A DNA stretch of 64,000 bases from Chersky-840 sp963811775. Its GTDB lineage: Bacteria; Actinomycetota; Acidimicrobiia; Acidimicrobiales; UBA8190. This document shows, piece after piece, positions 18,377 to 25,433 of the stretch. Under the pieces are notes generated by a model. It searched no databases. It was not told the origin of the DNA and worked only from the letters and a program-made list of their open reading frames with translations. How positions within the stretch are numbered: position 1 is the first letter of the stretch; the number at the start of each line of letters is the position of its first letter. The position numbers and the translations under genes are program-made. The stretch lies in contig CAWESO010000002.1 in assembly GCA_963811775.1 (NCBI GenBank), positions 620,001-684,000 of the forward strand, read 5' to 3'.

Positions 18377-18430
18377 GTCGAGTAGCCGGGGGGAATCGCA
18401 CCCCCCGGCTCTCACGGAACCGGACGTGAC
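18377..18430 (-). other. Group II intron 3'-end remnant (half of domain V plus domain VI)
   Basis: On the minus strand the sequence reads GTCACGTCCGGTTCCGTGAG, then the hairpin AGCCGGGGGG-TGCGAT-TCCCCCCGGCT, then ACTCGAC. ACGTCCGGTTC is the 3' strand of intron domain V, and the C/G hairpin followed by CTACTCGAC matches domain VI and the 3' end of class C bacterial introns. The partner strand of domain V (GAGCCGGATG) and everything 5' of it is missing, so the break falls at the domain V loop. No reverse transcriptase gene is nearby. This is from memory of intron structures; a covariance-model scan would settle it. Confidence 0.6.
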
Positions 18431-18540
18431 GTCTGGTCGGAGGGGTCGGGCAGTCGTGAAAAGGCTCAGGGGCACATAAGCTGACATGAGTGTCAGGTTT
18501 ATCAGCGATCCCTGGAGTCAACGGAGTCCCGATCGAGCCC

Positions 18541-19869
18541 GACCTTGAAGGGTGCAAGCTCGCGATTCTGCGCTCCGGATGCCACGATTGCCGACTGATG
18601 TACCGGCGACTGCGGGCTCCAAACACATCTGCAGCAGTCGAAAGCCGCGACTTGCAGCGTCCTCCTAGGCGTAAACCCAATCGTTGACGCCCTCTGGTTG
18701 ACCGGAGCGGTCCGCGTCTCGGGCCGTTGGTCAAGCGGCGATGCGGTACTCGTGCAGAAGGCCACGTAGTTGATCGATTCGCTGGACCTGTGCAGAGCCG
18801 TCGAACTGCTTTTTCGAGAGATAGGGGATGGGGACCTCGAGATCGATCCCACGGTGGGGCCTCGCGGCGTTGTAGTGCTGGACGAACTCGGCGAGGACGT
18901 ATTCGAGATGCCGTTCGCCACGAACGAGCATCCAGTCGAGGCACTCGGTTCTTGCGGTGCGAACAAACCGTTCGGCGAAGGCGTTCGCTCGAGGCGCTCG
19001 GACAGGCGTCTTGATGACCCGGGCGCCGATCGATCTCATCACCTCGTCGAAGGGACCGACGAACTTCGAATCTCGGTCGCGGATCAAGAACGTGACGACC
19101 CGGCCCTCGTCCTCAAGCCTTGCTGCGAGGTTCCGGGCCTGCTGGGTGACCCAGGTCCCGATCGGGTGCGCCGTGACGCCCGCCAAGAAGACCTTGCGAC
19201 GCTCGAGGTCGATGAAGAACAGCACGTATAGCCGGCGCAGTGTGACGGTATCCACGGAGAAGAAGTCACACGCCTGCGCCCCGGACGCCTGAGCTCGGAG
19301 GAACTGCGCCCACGTAGGGCCGGATCGTCGCGGTGCTGGATGCAGACGGTGACGACGCAAGACATTGCGCACGCTTGTCGCTGAGACGGTGACACCGAGC
19401 TTGGCGCACTCCCCGACGATGCGGAGATAGCCCCAGCGAGGATTCTCCCGTCCGAGGCGGAGGATGAGAGCGACGACATCGAGATCAAGTGCGTTGCGAG
19501 CACGCTCGTGACGGTGAGGGTAGGTCCAGTGCCGCGCCACGAGCTCCCGGTGCCAGCGCATGAGCGTCGCTGGCGTCACGAGGAGAGCGACCCAACGCTC
19601 ACGCGGCAATAGTCTTGCGAGCGTTGCGAGCACAGCACGATCGGTGGGGGAGTACCGGGGCCGCGAGATCTGGCGTCGAAGTATGGCGAGCTGATGACGA
19701 AGTACGGCGATCTCGATGTCCTTGTCGTCTGGGGTGGGACCGATTCGAAGCAGCTTGAGCAGCCTTCGAACCAGGAGGAAGGTGATCGGATTGTTCACGT
19801 CAATGATCGTCGCAGATTCAAGAAACCGCTGGTCAGCGCTCGAATCGCGTGCTTGTACCCTTCAGGTCA
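18541..19869 (-). mobile_element. Integrase-core (rve) insertion sequence with imperfect terminal inverted repeats
   Basis: The left end (GACCTTGAAGGGTGCAAGCT continuing CGCGATTC) matches the reverse complement of the right end (GACCTGAAGGGTACAAGCAC continuing GCGATTC) with one indel and a few mismatches over about 30 bases. A single transposase gene lies between them. No obvious target duplication was found. The intron remnant lies just outside the left end. Confidence 0.7.
18731..19798 (-). CDS. Integrase core domain transposase (IS3/IS481-like, single ORF)
   Basis: 355 residues. The N-terminal helical region (DIEIAVLRHQLAILRRQISR) is followed by a HTH-containing linker and RWGYLRIVGECAKLGVTVSA. 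The rve catalytic core has D in CDFFSVDTVTLRRLYVLFFI, D in FLIRDRDSKFVGPFDEVM, and E in PRANAFAERFVRTARTECLD, ending with QHYNAARPHRGIDLEVPIPY. These are the DDE residues of retroviral-integrase-type transposases. The gene begins with GTG at 19798 and fills the element defined by the terminal repeats. Many actinobacteria carry this single-ORF form, often annotated simply as integrase core domain protein. It appears intact. Confidence 0.9.
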   Translation of the reverse strand: MNNPITFLLVRRLLKLLRIGPTPDDKDIEIAVLRHQLAILRRQISRPRYSPTDRAVLATLARLLPRERWVALLVTPATLMRWHRELVARHWTYPHRHERARNALDLDVVALILRLGRENPRWGYLRIVGECAKLGVTVSATSVRNVLRRHRLHPAPRRSGPTWAQFLRAQASGAQACDFFSVDTVTLRRLYVLFFIDLERRKVFLAGVTAHPIGTWVTQQARNLAARLEDEGRVVTFLIRDRDSKFVGPFDEVMRSIGARVIKTPVRAPRANAFAERFVRTARTECLDWMLVRGERHLEYVLAEFVQHYNAARPHRGIDLEVPIPYLSKKQFDGSAQVQRIDQLRGLLHEYRIAA

Positions 19870-19991
19870 GGACCCATGGCGCGGCGTGGCCGCCTGTCGT
19901 GAACCAGATGAGAGCCGCCGAGGCGGAGCGCAGTGTCACCACGCTCACGGCCCAAGGCCAGCGGCGGTGCCCGTGAGGCGACGGAGGCGCC

Positions 19992-20279
19992 TCAGCTGGT
20001 TGGACTGTCAGGATGGCCACCGGTGGAGTCTTGCACTCGCGTGCGCCGCAGATCGATTACCTGCTGCTCGTCGATATCGTGACGTCGCAGGGCGTCGAAC
20101 GTCTCGGTCTCAGATCCCAAGGTCACCGTGTACCGGCCATCGTGCTCCCCGGTGACGGAGGCCACGCTCTGTAGGAGTGACAAAACGTCGTGCCACTGGA
20201 TGTTGTGACTAACCGGATGGTTGAAGATCTTTTCCACCGTGGCCCTATCGCGCCCGTCGAGTTCTACGCCTTCTGCCAT
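19992..20279 (-). CDS. Conserved hypothetical protein, small (95 residues)
   Basis: Starts MAEGVELDGRDRATVEKIFN with an AGGAGAGTGAA ribosome site. The body reads HPVSHNIQWHDVLSLLQSVA, SVTGEHDGRYTVTLGSETET and DALRRHDIDEQQVIDLRRTR. The pattern of helix, strand and strand (EKIFxHPxSHNIxWxDVxxLL, then a beta hairpin) resembles small conserved actinobacterial proteins of HicA-like size and fold. I do not recognise a named family, and no antitoxin-like partner lies next to it. It is probably expressed, because both the ribosome site and codon usage are good. Confidence 0.7.
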   Translation of the reverse strand: MAEGVELDGRDRATVEKIFNHPVSHNIQWHDVLSLLQSVASVTGEHDGRYTVTLGSETETFDALRRHDIDEQQVIDLRRTRVQDSTGGHPDSPTS

Positions 20280-20416
20280 TTCACTCTCCTCGGCCTTTCA
20301 GAGTAATCCTGAGCTGAGACGGGGCAGACCATCGACTCCAGGATCGTCGGGCGGTTCGCTGTAACCACCTCGCAGTGGCGAAACGGGTGCCCTCGGCTCA
20401 GGAATCCGTCAGTCGG

Positions 20417-20761
20417 TCAAATCCGCTCAGGCTCGTTGCTGCTTGCCACAGGAGCGTCGAGATCCCAGCCGCCTTCGTCTTCACGTCGAGCGCGGGCGCG
20501 GCTTGTCGGCTCTCCTAGGCCATCGGGGTCGTCCATACCTCCGTCGACGGTGACCAGATCTTCAGGGTCGTCGAGCTCCGCCCCGGCCTCCTCGAGTTCG
20601 CGTTCGTCCACCTGAAGCGTGGGATCGAGCGAGGGGTCTTTCTCGAGCTCCTCGATGAAATTCGAATCGATCCTGGAGCCCTCGTCGAGTGCTTCGTCGC
20701 CCTGCTCGAACGCTTCAGTGCCCAACGGTTCGTCGGGTGACCAATCGTCGTTCCGGCTCAC
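20417..20761 (-). CDS. Acidic hypothetical protein
   Basis: 114 residues from a GTG at 20761 preceded by GGGGACGGAGA. The composition is extremely acidic: DEPLGTEAFEQGDEALDEGS, NFIEELEKDPSLDPTLQVDE and ELDDPEDLVTVDGGMDDPDG. No hydrophobic core or signal peptide is evident, so it is likely disordered or small-domain. Similar Asp/Glu-rich proteins of unknown function occur in actinobacteria. A longer frame starting at 20863 was rejected because the added N-terminus is basic and has no ribosome site. It lies downstream of nothing obvious and may be monocistronic. Confidence 0.6.
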   Translation of the reverse strand: MSRNDDWSPDEPLGTEAFEQGDEALDEGSRIDSNFIEELEKDPSLDPTLQVDERELEEAGAELDDPEDLVTVDGGMDDPDGLGEPTSRARARREDEGGWDLDAPVASSNEPERI

Positions 20762-21333
20762 GGCACCGTCTCCGTCCCCTGGTAGGTGGCGCGGAGTGAT
20801 CGTAGGGTCTCTGCGCCGGGCCCTCCGCCCAGTCCGGCGATAGGAGACGCTTGGACAGGTCATGGTCCGGGCTGGCTGGCGTGCCCGGCACCAGCGTTGC
20901 TTGGCCAGCCGCTGCGGTCGCGACCAGACGGGGCCCCACGCCTCGGCGGCGGTGACGCCCGGAACCTGCTCGCTCCGGTCCCCGAACTGCCAGACGGTGA
21001 CGCTCGCGACCGCGAGGGCGAAGGGAGATCAGCGCCCCTCCAATGGTCGAGGGACCGATCGCAATGTGCCAGTGATCCTGCTCGCCCGGTGATGAGGCAC
21101 GACCGCACGCTATCCGCATCCCAGAGCAATCCCGGTCGGATGCTGTCCGAGTCGGCCTCGGCCTAGGGCAAGGCAACCGGTAGTACCTCGCGGTACACCG
21201 CCGCGCTGCAAAGTGTCACGTTCGTGTCGCGGAGACCACCTCTCAGATGGGTGTCTCGGAGAATCATGCTAGGTCTGCTGCGACGATTGGCCTCCACGGT
21301 CCCTCCGCCCCAGACTTCCGATCGGCGACCCAT
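20762..21333. other. Intergenic region, no supported gene
   Basis: About 570 bases. Frames on both strands (for example 20786-21166 and 20715-21176) are open only because of high GC and have no family resemblance. The right end carries the PhyH gene promoter. Confidence 0.4.
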
Positions 21334-21339
21334 TATCAT
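21334..21339 (+). promoter_or_regulatory. Candidate -10 element for leaderless PhyH gene
   Basis: TATCAT (TANNNT) ends 6 bases before GTG GTG at 21346. That spacing fits a leaderless transcript starting on the GTG, and supports the short start for the dioxygenase gene. Confidence 0.45.
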
Positions 21340-21345
21340 CACCCT

Positions 21346-22170
21346 GTGGTGCTGCCCGTCCCTGAGTTAGCGATTGATTGGGACAGATTCCACCGTGATG
21401 GCTACGTACGGCTCGGGCGTCTCGTTGTTGGTGATGACTTTCGTCAGCTGCAAGACCGCATGGACTCAATCATGTTGGGCGAGGCCGACGTGGACTACGG
21501 CCGGTTGATGATGCAGCTCGACTCGCCCAGCGGTGAACCCAGCGACCTCGGAGAGCAGACGCTCGGGTTCAAAGGCCCATCTCTCGTGTACCGCAAGATC
21601 GAGGGCCTCGAGATCGACGACCTCTTCTGCTCATGGGTACAGCATCCTGTGGCGGCAGAGATCTGCCGTCATGTGTATAGCGAAGGCGTCCCGGTCGCGA
21701 CGTTCCGGTCAATGTTCATGAACAAACCCGCCAAGGCCGGCACTCGCTTGTCCTGGCACCAGGACCGCTGGGCGTGGCTCGACCGCGATCCCCTCGTCAC
21801 GGTGTACACCGCGCTCGACGCCGCGACCGAAGCCAACGGGTGCGTTCATCTCATCGCCGGGAGCCACCGCTCGCTCGTCAACCCCTGGGACGATTCGGCA
21901 TTCCTCGAAGAATCCCACTACGCACAGCACTGCCCGCCCGAGCGGGAAGTCGCCCTTGAGCTAGAACCCGGTGACGTCGTCGTGCTGCACAACTGGCTCA
22001 TTCACCGCTCCGGCGTGAACCGCAGCAACACCCCCCGGCGCGCCTTCAGCGCTTGCTACATGGACGCCCGAACCGTCGACCTATTGGGCCGCACCTATCC
22101 CGTCGTCTTTGATAGTGGGGGGCGAGCAACCAGCCTCGAAGCTCGGACGCCGGTCATCGTCAAAGAGTGA
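21346..22170 (+). CDS. Phytanoyl-CoA dioxygenase (PhyH) family protein
   Basis: 274 residues from the GTG at 21346. The jelly-roll Fe(II)/2-oxoglutarate fold shows the metal ligands His-x-Asp in LSWHQDRWAWLDRDPLVTVY and the distal His in VVVLHNWLIHRSGVNRSNTP, with an Arg (RRAFSACYMDAR) placed to bind 2-oxoglutarate. ANGCVHLIAGSHRS is the typical strand before the second half-site. PhyH-like enzymes hydroxylate or otherwise oxidise lipids and natural-product intermediates. An ATG at 21247 would add 33 residues but has no ribosome site. The gene ends 87 bases before a MITE copy, beyond which lie an aminotransferase and a kinase-like gene on the same strand. Confidence 0.86.
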   Translation: MVLPVPELAIDWDRFHRDGYVRLGRLVVGDDFRQLQDRMDSIMLGEADVDYGRLMMQLDSPSGEPSDLGEQTLGFKGPSLVYRKIEGLEIDDLFCSWVQHPVAAEICRHVYSEGVPVATFRSMFMNKPAKAGTRLSWHQDRWAWLDRDPLVTVYTALDAATEANGCVHLIAGSHRSLVNPWDDSAFLEESHYAQHCPPEREVALELEPGDVVVLHNWLIHRSGVNRSNTPRRAFSACYMDARTVDLLGRTYPVVFDSGGRATSLEARTPVIVKE

Positions 22171-22257
22171 CGGCCAACATCGAGGGGGAGATGTGCCAGT
22201 GAGGTCGGTCACCTCGTCAGGTGGAGCAGAGCGCACTACCCGGTAACGAAACGTCAG

Positions 22258-22404
22258 AGGCTGTTGCATGAATCGGTTCAAGCGCCACGCGAACGCACGT
22301 TCGTCCACCACGTTGTCGTCCAAGCCTCTGAATCGGTTCGCCATGACGGAAATGACCACCACAACCGCTCGTTGCTCGCGCGAAAACGATTCATGCGACA
22401 GCCT
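22258..22404 (+). repeat. MITE-like element, copy A (147 bp)
   Basis: Begins AGGCTGTTGCATGAATCGGT and ends CGATTCATGCGACAGCCT, so its ends are near-perfect inverted repeats (AGGCTGTYGCATGAATCG). The sequence TGAATCGGTTC recurs inside, near 22328. A copy of identical length and about 86 percent identity (21 mismatches by my hand alignment) lies inverted at 25172-25318. No transposase is encoded. A short open frame (MNRFKRHANARSST...) runs through it and is also open in copy B. Confidence 0.8.
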
Positions 22405-22754
22405 GGTCACGGGTGATATTGCGCTCTACGCTGTTCCGGCGGGCCCCAACCTGGAGTCACGCAATCCGGCACTTCCGATCGGTCTGCACCCAGGATGTCG
22501 ATGTACCAGAACAGGTGATACCGGCCACGCGCGGGCCGCCTTTAGCCCCTTGCTGACCGGCCTCGGAGGCCGAACACAACAGGCGCTTTTGATTCGCTTA
22601 GCTGGGAGCTCGCAGAAGGGGCTTCACGGGCACCGTACTCGGCGATACCTTCGTCGACGGAGAATCAGAACCGAAATGGCAAAGACTGACGGATACTGAC
22701 CAGACGGAGCGGCGATGCGGTGGCCGCCAGAACACCCACGCGGAGGAACCGACC
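22405..22754. other. Region between MITE copy A and aminotransferase gene
   Basis: About 350 bases. A plus-strand frame continues out of the MITE to 22699 but has no family resemblance. The last part holds the aminotransferase ribosome site (GGAGGAACCGACC). A promoter for the two-gene unit should lie here, but no clear hexamers were seen. Confidence 0.4.
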
Positions 22755-24011
22755 ATGACAACCACTGCGGCGCTGCCGGAGACCAATGACGCCGGCATGG
22801 AGCTAATGGCGGCCCATCTCTCCGCTGAACGGGCCAAGGTCTTCCGATCGCTCGGTCTCGATGTGGTGCAAGGCCGACGAGAAGGTGTGCGGATCCGAGA
22901 CCTCGAAGGCAAGGAATACATCAATTGCCGCAGTTCGGGAGGGGTATTCAACTTCGGGCACCGGCCTGCCTTCGCCATCGAGGCGCTGCAGCGGGCGCTC
23001 CACGAAGTTGGCGACATGGGCGACTGGCTGGTGCCGTCAGCTGTTCGGGCCCGTGGCGCTGCGGCCCTCGCCCGGATCCTGCCCGGCGATCTGCGATACA
23101 CCTTCTTCACCCCTAGTGGAGCCGAGGCCATCGAGGTCGCGTGCAAACTCGCCCGCGGTGTCACCGGCCGAAGCGGCTTCGTCGTCGCCGAGCACGGGTA
23201 CCACGGCCACGTCGGGTTCTCCCTCGCGATGGACGAGGCACGAGACTCACATTGGTTCGCTCCCTTGGTTCCCGGAATCGCAAAGGTCCCGTTCGGCGAC
23301 AGTGATGCCGTCGAGCGCGCTGTTTCCGACGATACGGCGGCTGTCTGCATGGAGACAATCCCCGCAACCGCCGGCTACCTAATTCCTCCTGACGACTTCT
23401 GGCCCCGTGTACGCGCCATCTGCAATGAGCGGGGTGCGCTGTTGATCCTCGATGAGGTACAGGCCGGACTCGGTCGGACCGGATCGATATGGGCATGCGA
23501 CCGGTGGGGTGTGGTCCCCGATCTCCTCGTCACCGGCAAATGTCTTTCGGGAGGCGTGTACCCGATCGCGGCGTGCTGCTTCGGTGATCGAGTCGACGCA
23601 TTCTTCGCCCAGGATCCGTTCTTCCACCCATCCAGCTACAGCGGCTCGGAACTGGGCGCCGTCGTCGTTGAAGCAGTGGTCGACAGGCTCACCGAATCAG
23701 GATTTCTCGATCACGTCCACACGGTGTCAGATCGACTCGAGCGGGGCCTGGAGGCCCTGTGCACGCGCTTTCCCAGCATCTTTGCCGGGCGAAGAGGCGT
23801 CGGCCTCATGCAGGCCCTCGATACGCATTCTTCGGAGATCTGTTCCGAACTGATGGCCTCGACTATTCGCCACGGAGTACTGGCGATCTGGGCCAACAAT
23901 CGCCAACAGACACTACTCGTGATGCCGCCCCTCGTCATCAGCGACTCGGACGTCGACGACATCGTCGACCGAATAGGGGATGCGGCATCCGAGATTGTGA
24001 CTGTGCAGTGA
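22755..24011 (+). CDS. Class III PLP-dependent aminotransferase
   Basis: 418 residues of fold type I. Landmarks are EGKEYINCRSSGGVFNFGHR near residues 51-70, the PLP-phosphate site PSGAEAIEVA (120-129), HGYHG (147-151), the Asp of ILDEVQAGLGRTG (Asp233) that pairs with the pyridine nitrogen, and the Schiff-base Lys262 in DLLVTGKCLSGGVYP. It resembles acetylornithine, 4-aminobutyrate and diaminobutyrate aminotransferases. A GGAGG site precedes the ATG. Its stop overlaps the start of the next gene (GTGA), so the two products are probably made together. Both genes sit inside the MITE-flanked cassette. The amino donor and acceptor cannot be told from the sequence. Confidence 0.9.
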   Translation: MTTTAALPETNDAGMELMAAHLSAERAKVFRSLGLDVVQGRREGVRIRDLEGKEYINCRSSGGVFNFGHRPAFAIEALQRALHEVGDMGDWLVPSAVRARGAAALARILPGDLRYTFFTPSGAEAIEVACKLARGVTGRSGFVVAEHGYHGHVGFSLAMDEARDSHWFAPLVPGIAKVPFGDSDAVERAVSDDTAAVCMETIPATAGYLIPPDDFWPRVRAICNERGALLILDEVQAGLGRTGSIWACDRWGVVPDLLVTGKCLSGGVYPIAACCFGDRVDAFFAQDPFFHPSSYSGSELGAVVVEAVVDRLTESGFLDHVHTVSDRLERGLEALCTRFPSIFAGRRGVGLMQALDTHSSEICSELMASTIRHGVLAIWANNRQQTLLVMPPLVISDSDVDDIVDRIGDAASEIVTVQ

Positions 24012-24892
24012 TCGATCTCGCCTATCTCAAGACACTCGAGGAGAAGGTCGGTCAGGCGCTACGCACCCGTGACGAGGGTCAACTCCGGCTCCTCGGCCAC
24101 GGCGAAGTCAGCATCACGCTGGGCTGGCCGACCGATCATCCGCAATTCGCGTGCAAGCGACTTCCCCCGTTCGACTCGGTCGAAGCGTGCACCGAGTATG
24201 CGTCTGTCGTCAACAACTACATCGAAGAGTTGCGCGGGCGAGGTGTGCGCGTAGTCGATACCGATGTGCAGTGGTTCCGGCGCCAGGACGGTCGGGTCAT
24301 CGCCTTCCACATCCAGCCGGCCCTCCCACCGGAGACGCTTGGCCTTGCCGTCCTCCGGCGATCGACTCCCTCAGCCGACCACCCCTTCGTTGCCTCGGTG
24401 GTCGATGTCGTGGCCGATGGCACGAGCGAACGCGTCGGCATCGATGCCCAGTTCAGCAACTGGTCGTGGACTGATGGCGAACCCTGGCAGTTCGACCTCA
24501 CTACTCCGTTCATGATTCGAGAGGACGGCGAGCCAGCATTTGATCTGACACCGTTCCTCGCTGGGCTTCCCTCAGTGATCCGCCCCGTTATCCGTAGGGA
24601 GATGGCCAAGCTGATCAGGCGCTGGCTGACGCCGAGAGGTTCACTTCTCGACCTTGCCGCGAACACCATCAAGGCCGGCCTCGATGATTGGATCGAACCC
24701 GTACTTGAGCGAATCAACGAACGTGTCGATCCGCCGATCACACACATCGAGGCGATGCGGGTCTACCGGTCCGACCGCAGGATGTTTCCGTTTCTCCTGC
24801 AGGCCGAGCGAGTTGACCGCTTTTGGCAGGAACGTATCCGGCAACGTCCCTACGAATTCCTCCTACCTAAGAGCACGACGTACAGAGTGTGA
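24008..24892 (+). CDS. Protein-kinase/aminoglycoside-phosphotransferase-like protein of unknown substrate
   Basis: 294 residues from the GTG at 24008 coupled to the aminotransferase stop. I do not recognise a named family. The residue layout resembles a kinase-like phosphotransferase fold: GHGEVS (31-36) as a glycine loop, Lys50 in FACKRLPPF, an aspartate-asparagine pair Asp146 and Asn151 in GIDAQFSNWSW (the D-x4-N spacing of HGDLHPGN), and Asp163 in QFDLTTPFM, 12 residues later, like the DFG Asp. The C-terminal third is helical (RREMAKLIRRWLTPRGSLLD). If so, it would phosphorylate a small molecule, perhaps the product of the neighbouring aminotransferase. The catalytic His is replaced by Ile, so activity is uncertain. 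Confidence 0.65.
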   Translation: MIDLAYLKTLEEKVGQALRTRDEGQLRLLGHGEVSITLGWPTDHPQFACKRLPPFDSVEACTEYASVVNNYIEELRGRGVRVVDTDVQWFRRQDGRVIAFHIQPALPPETLGLAVLRRSTPSADHPFVASVVDVVADGTSERVGIDAQFSNWSWTDGEPWQFDLTTPFMIREDGEPAFDLTPFLAGLPSVIRPVIRREMAKLIRRWLTPRGSLLDLAANTIKAGLDDWIEPVLERINERVDPPITHIEAMRVYRSDRRMFPFLLQAERVDRFWQERIRQRPYEFLLPKSTTYRV

Positions 24893-25171
24893 CTAGCACC
24901 GATGTCGCCACTTATCGAGGTTGCCCTTGGCCCGGTTCCGGCTCAGAGTGCAGCGTTTTCGCGGGTCGCTGTGGAGGCCGGGGTGCCGGGATCTGTCGCG
25001 CCGCCGGCTTGATATGAGGAGACTCGATCAGTCGGTCCGGGGAGGGTTGGGTGTTCAGTGCGAATGCGGGTGGCCGCGGGCAATACGTGGCTCCTCCCTA
25101 ACCGCCCCTGAGCCCCGTGCCGTGTGCGTGCGGTCGGGGTCGGAGGCCACCCGCCCGATAACGGCGGCTCG
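24893..25171. other. Region between kinase-like gene and MITE copy B
   Basis: About 280 bases with no supported gene or hairpin terminator. The minus-strand frame that crosses copy B is open here but shows no family resemblance. Confidence 0.35.
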
Positions 25172-25318
25172 AGGCTGTCGCACGAATCCCTTTTGCCCGA
25201 GCAACGGCCACTCATGGGGGTCATTTCCGTCATGGCGAACCGATTCAGGGCCGTAGACGGCAACGTGGTGGACGAACGAGCGTTCGCGCGGCCCTCGAAC
25301 CGATTCATGCAACAGCCT
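25172..25318 (-). repeat. MITE-like element, copy B (147 bp, inverted relative to copy A)
   Basis: On the minus strand it begins AGGCTGTTGCATGAATCGGT and ends ATTCGTGCGACAGCCT, the same length as copy A with about 86 percent identity. The central block TGAATCGGTTCGCCATGACG continuing GAAATGACC is fully conserved. The two copies face each other, enclosing about 2.77 kb with the aminotransferase and kinase-like genes. Confidence 0.8.
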
Positions 25319-25433
25319 CCTCGGAGGATTACCAATCAGAATAAAAGAGCCCTCTCTCTGATGGAGATCCACCGCTGAGCGGTTGAACCTCATTACCGTG
25401 CGAGGGCACCGAGATCTTGGCCTGACTTTCTGA

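Noticed and set aside
20715..21176. Minus-strand hypothetical protein of 153 codons
   Set aside because: Arg/Pro/Gly-rich, no ribosome site, and overlaps the better-supported acidic protein start region.
22268..22699. Possible 143-residue protein through MITE copy A
   Set aside because: The shared part lies wholly in the repeat, and the downstream part is not conserved in copy B. No ribosome site. Kept only as a MITE observation.
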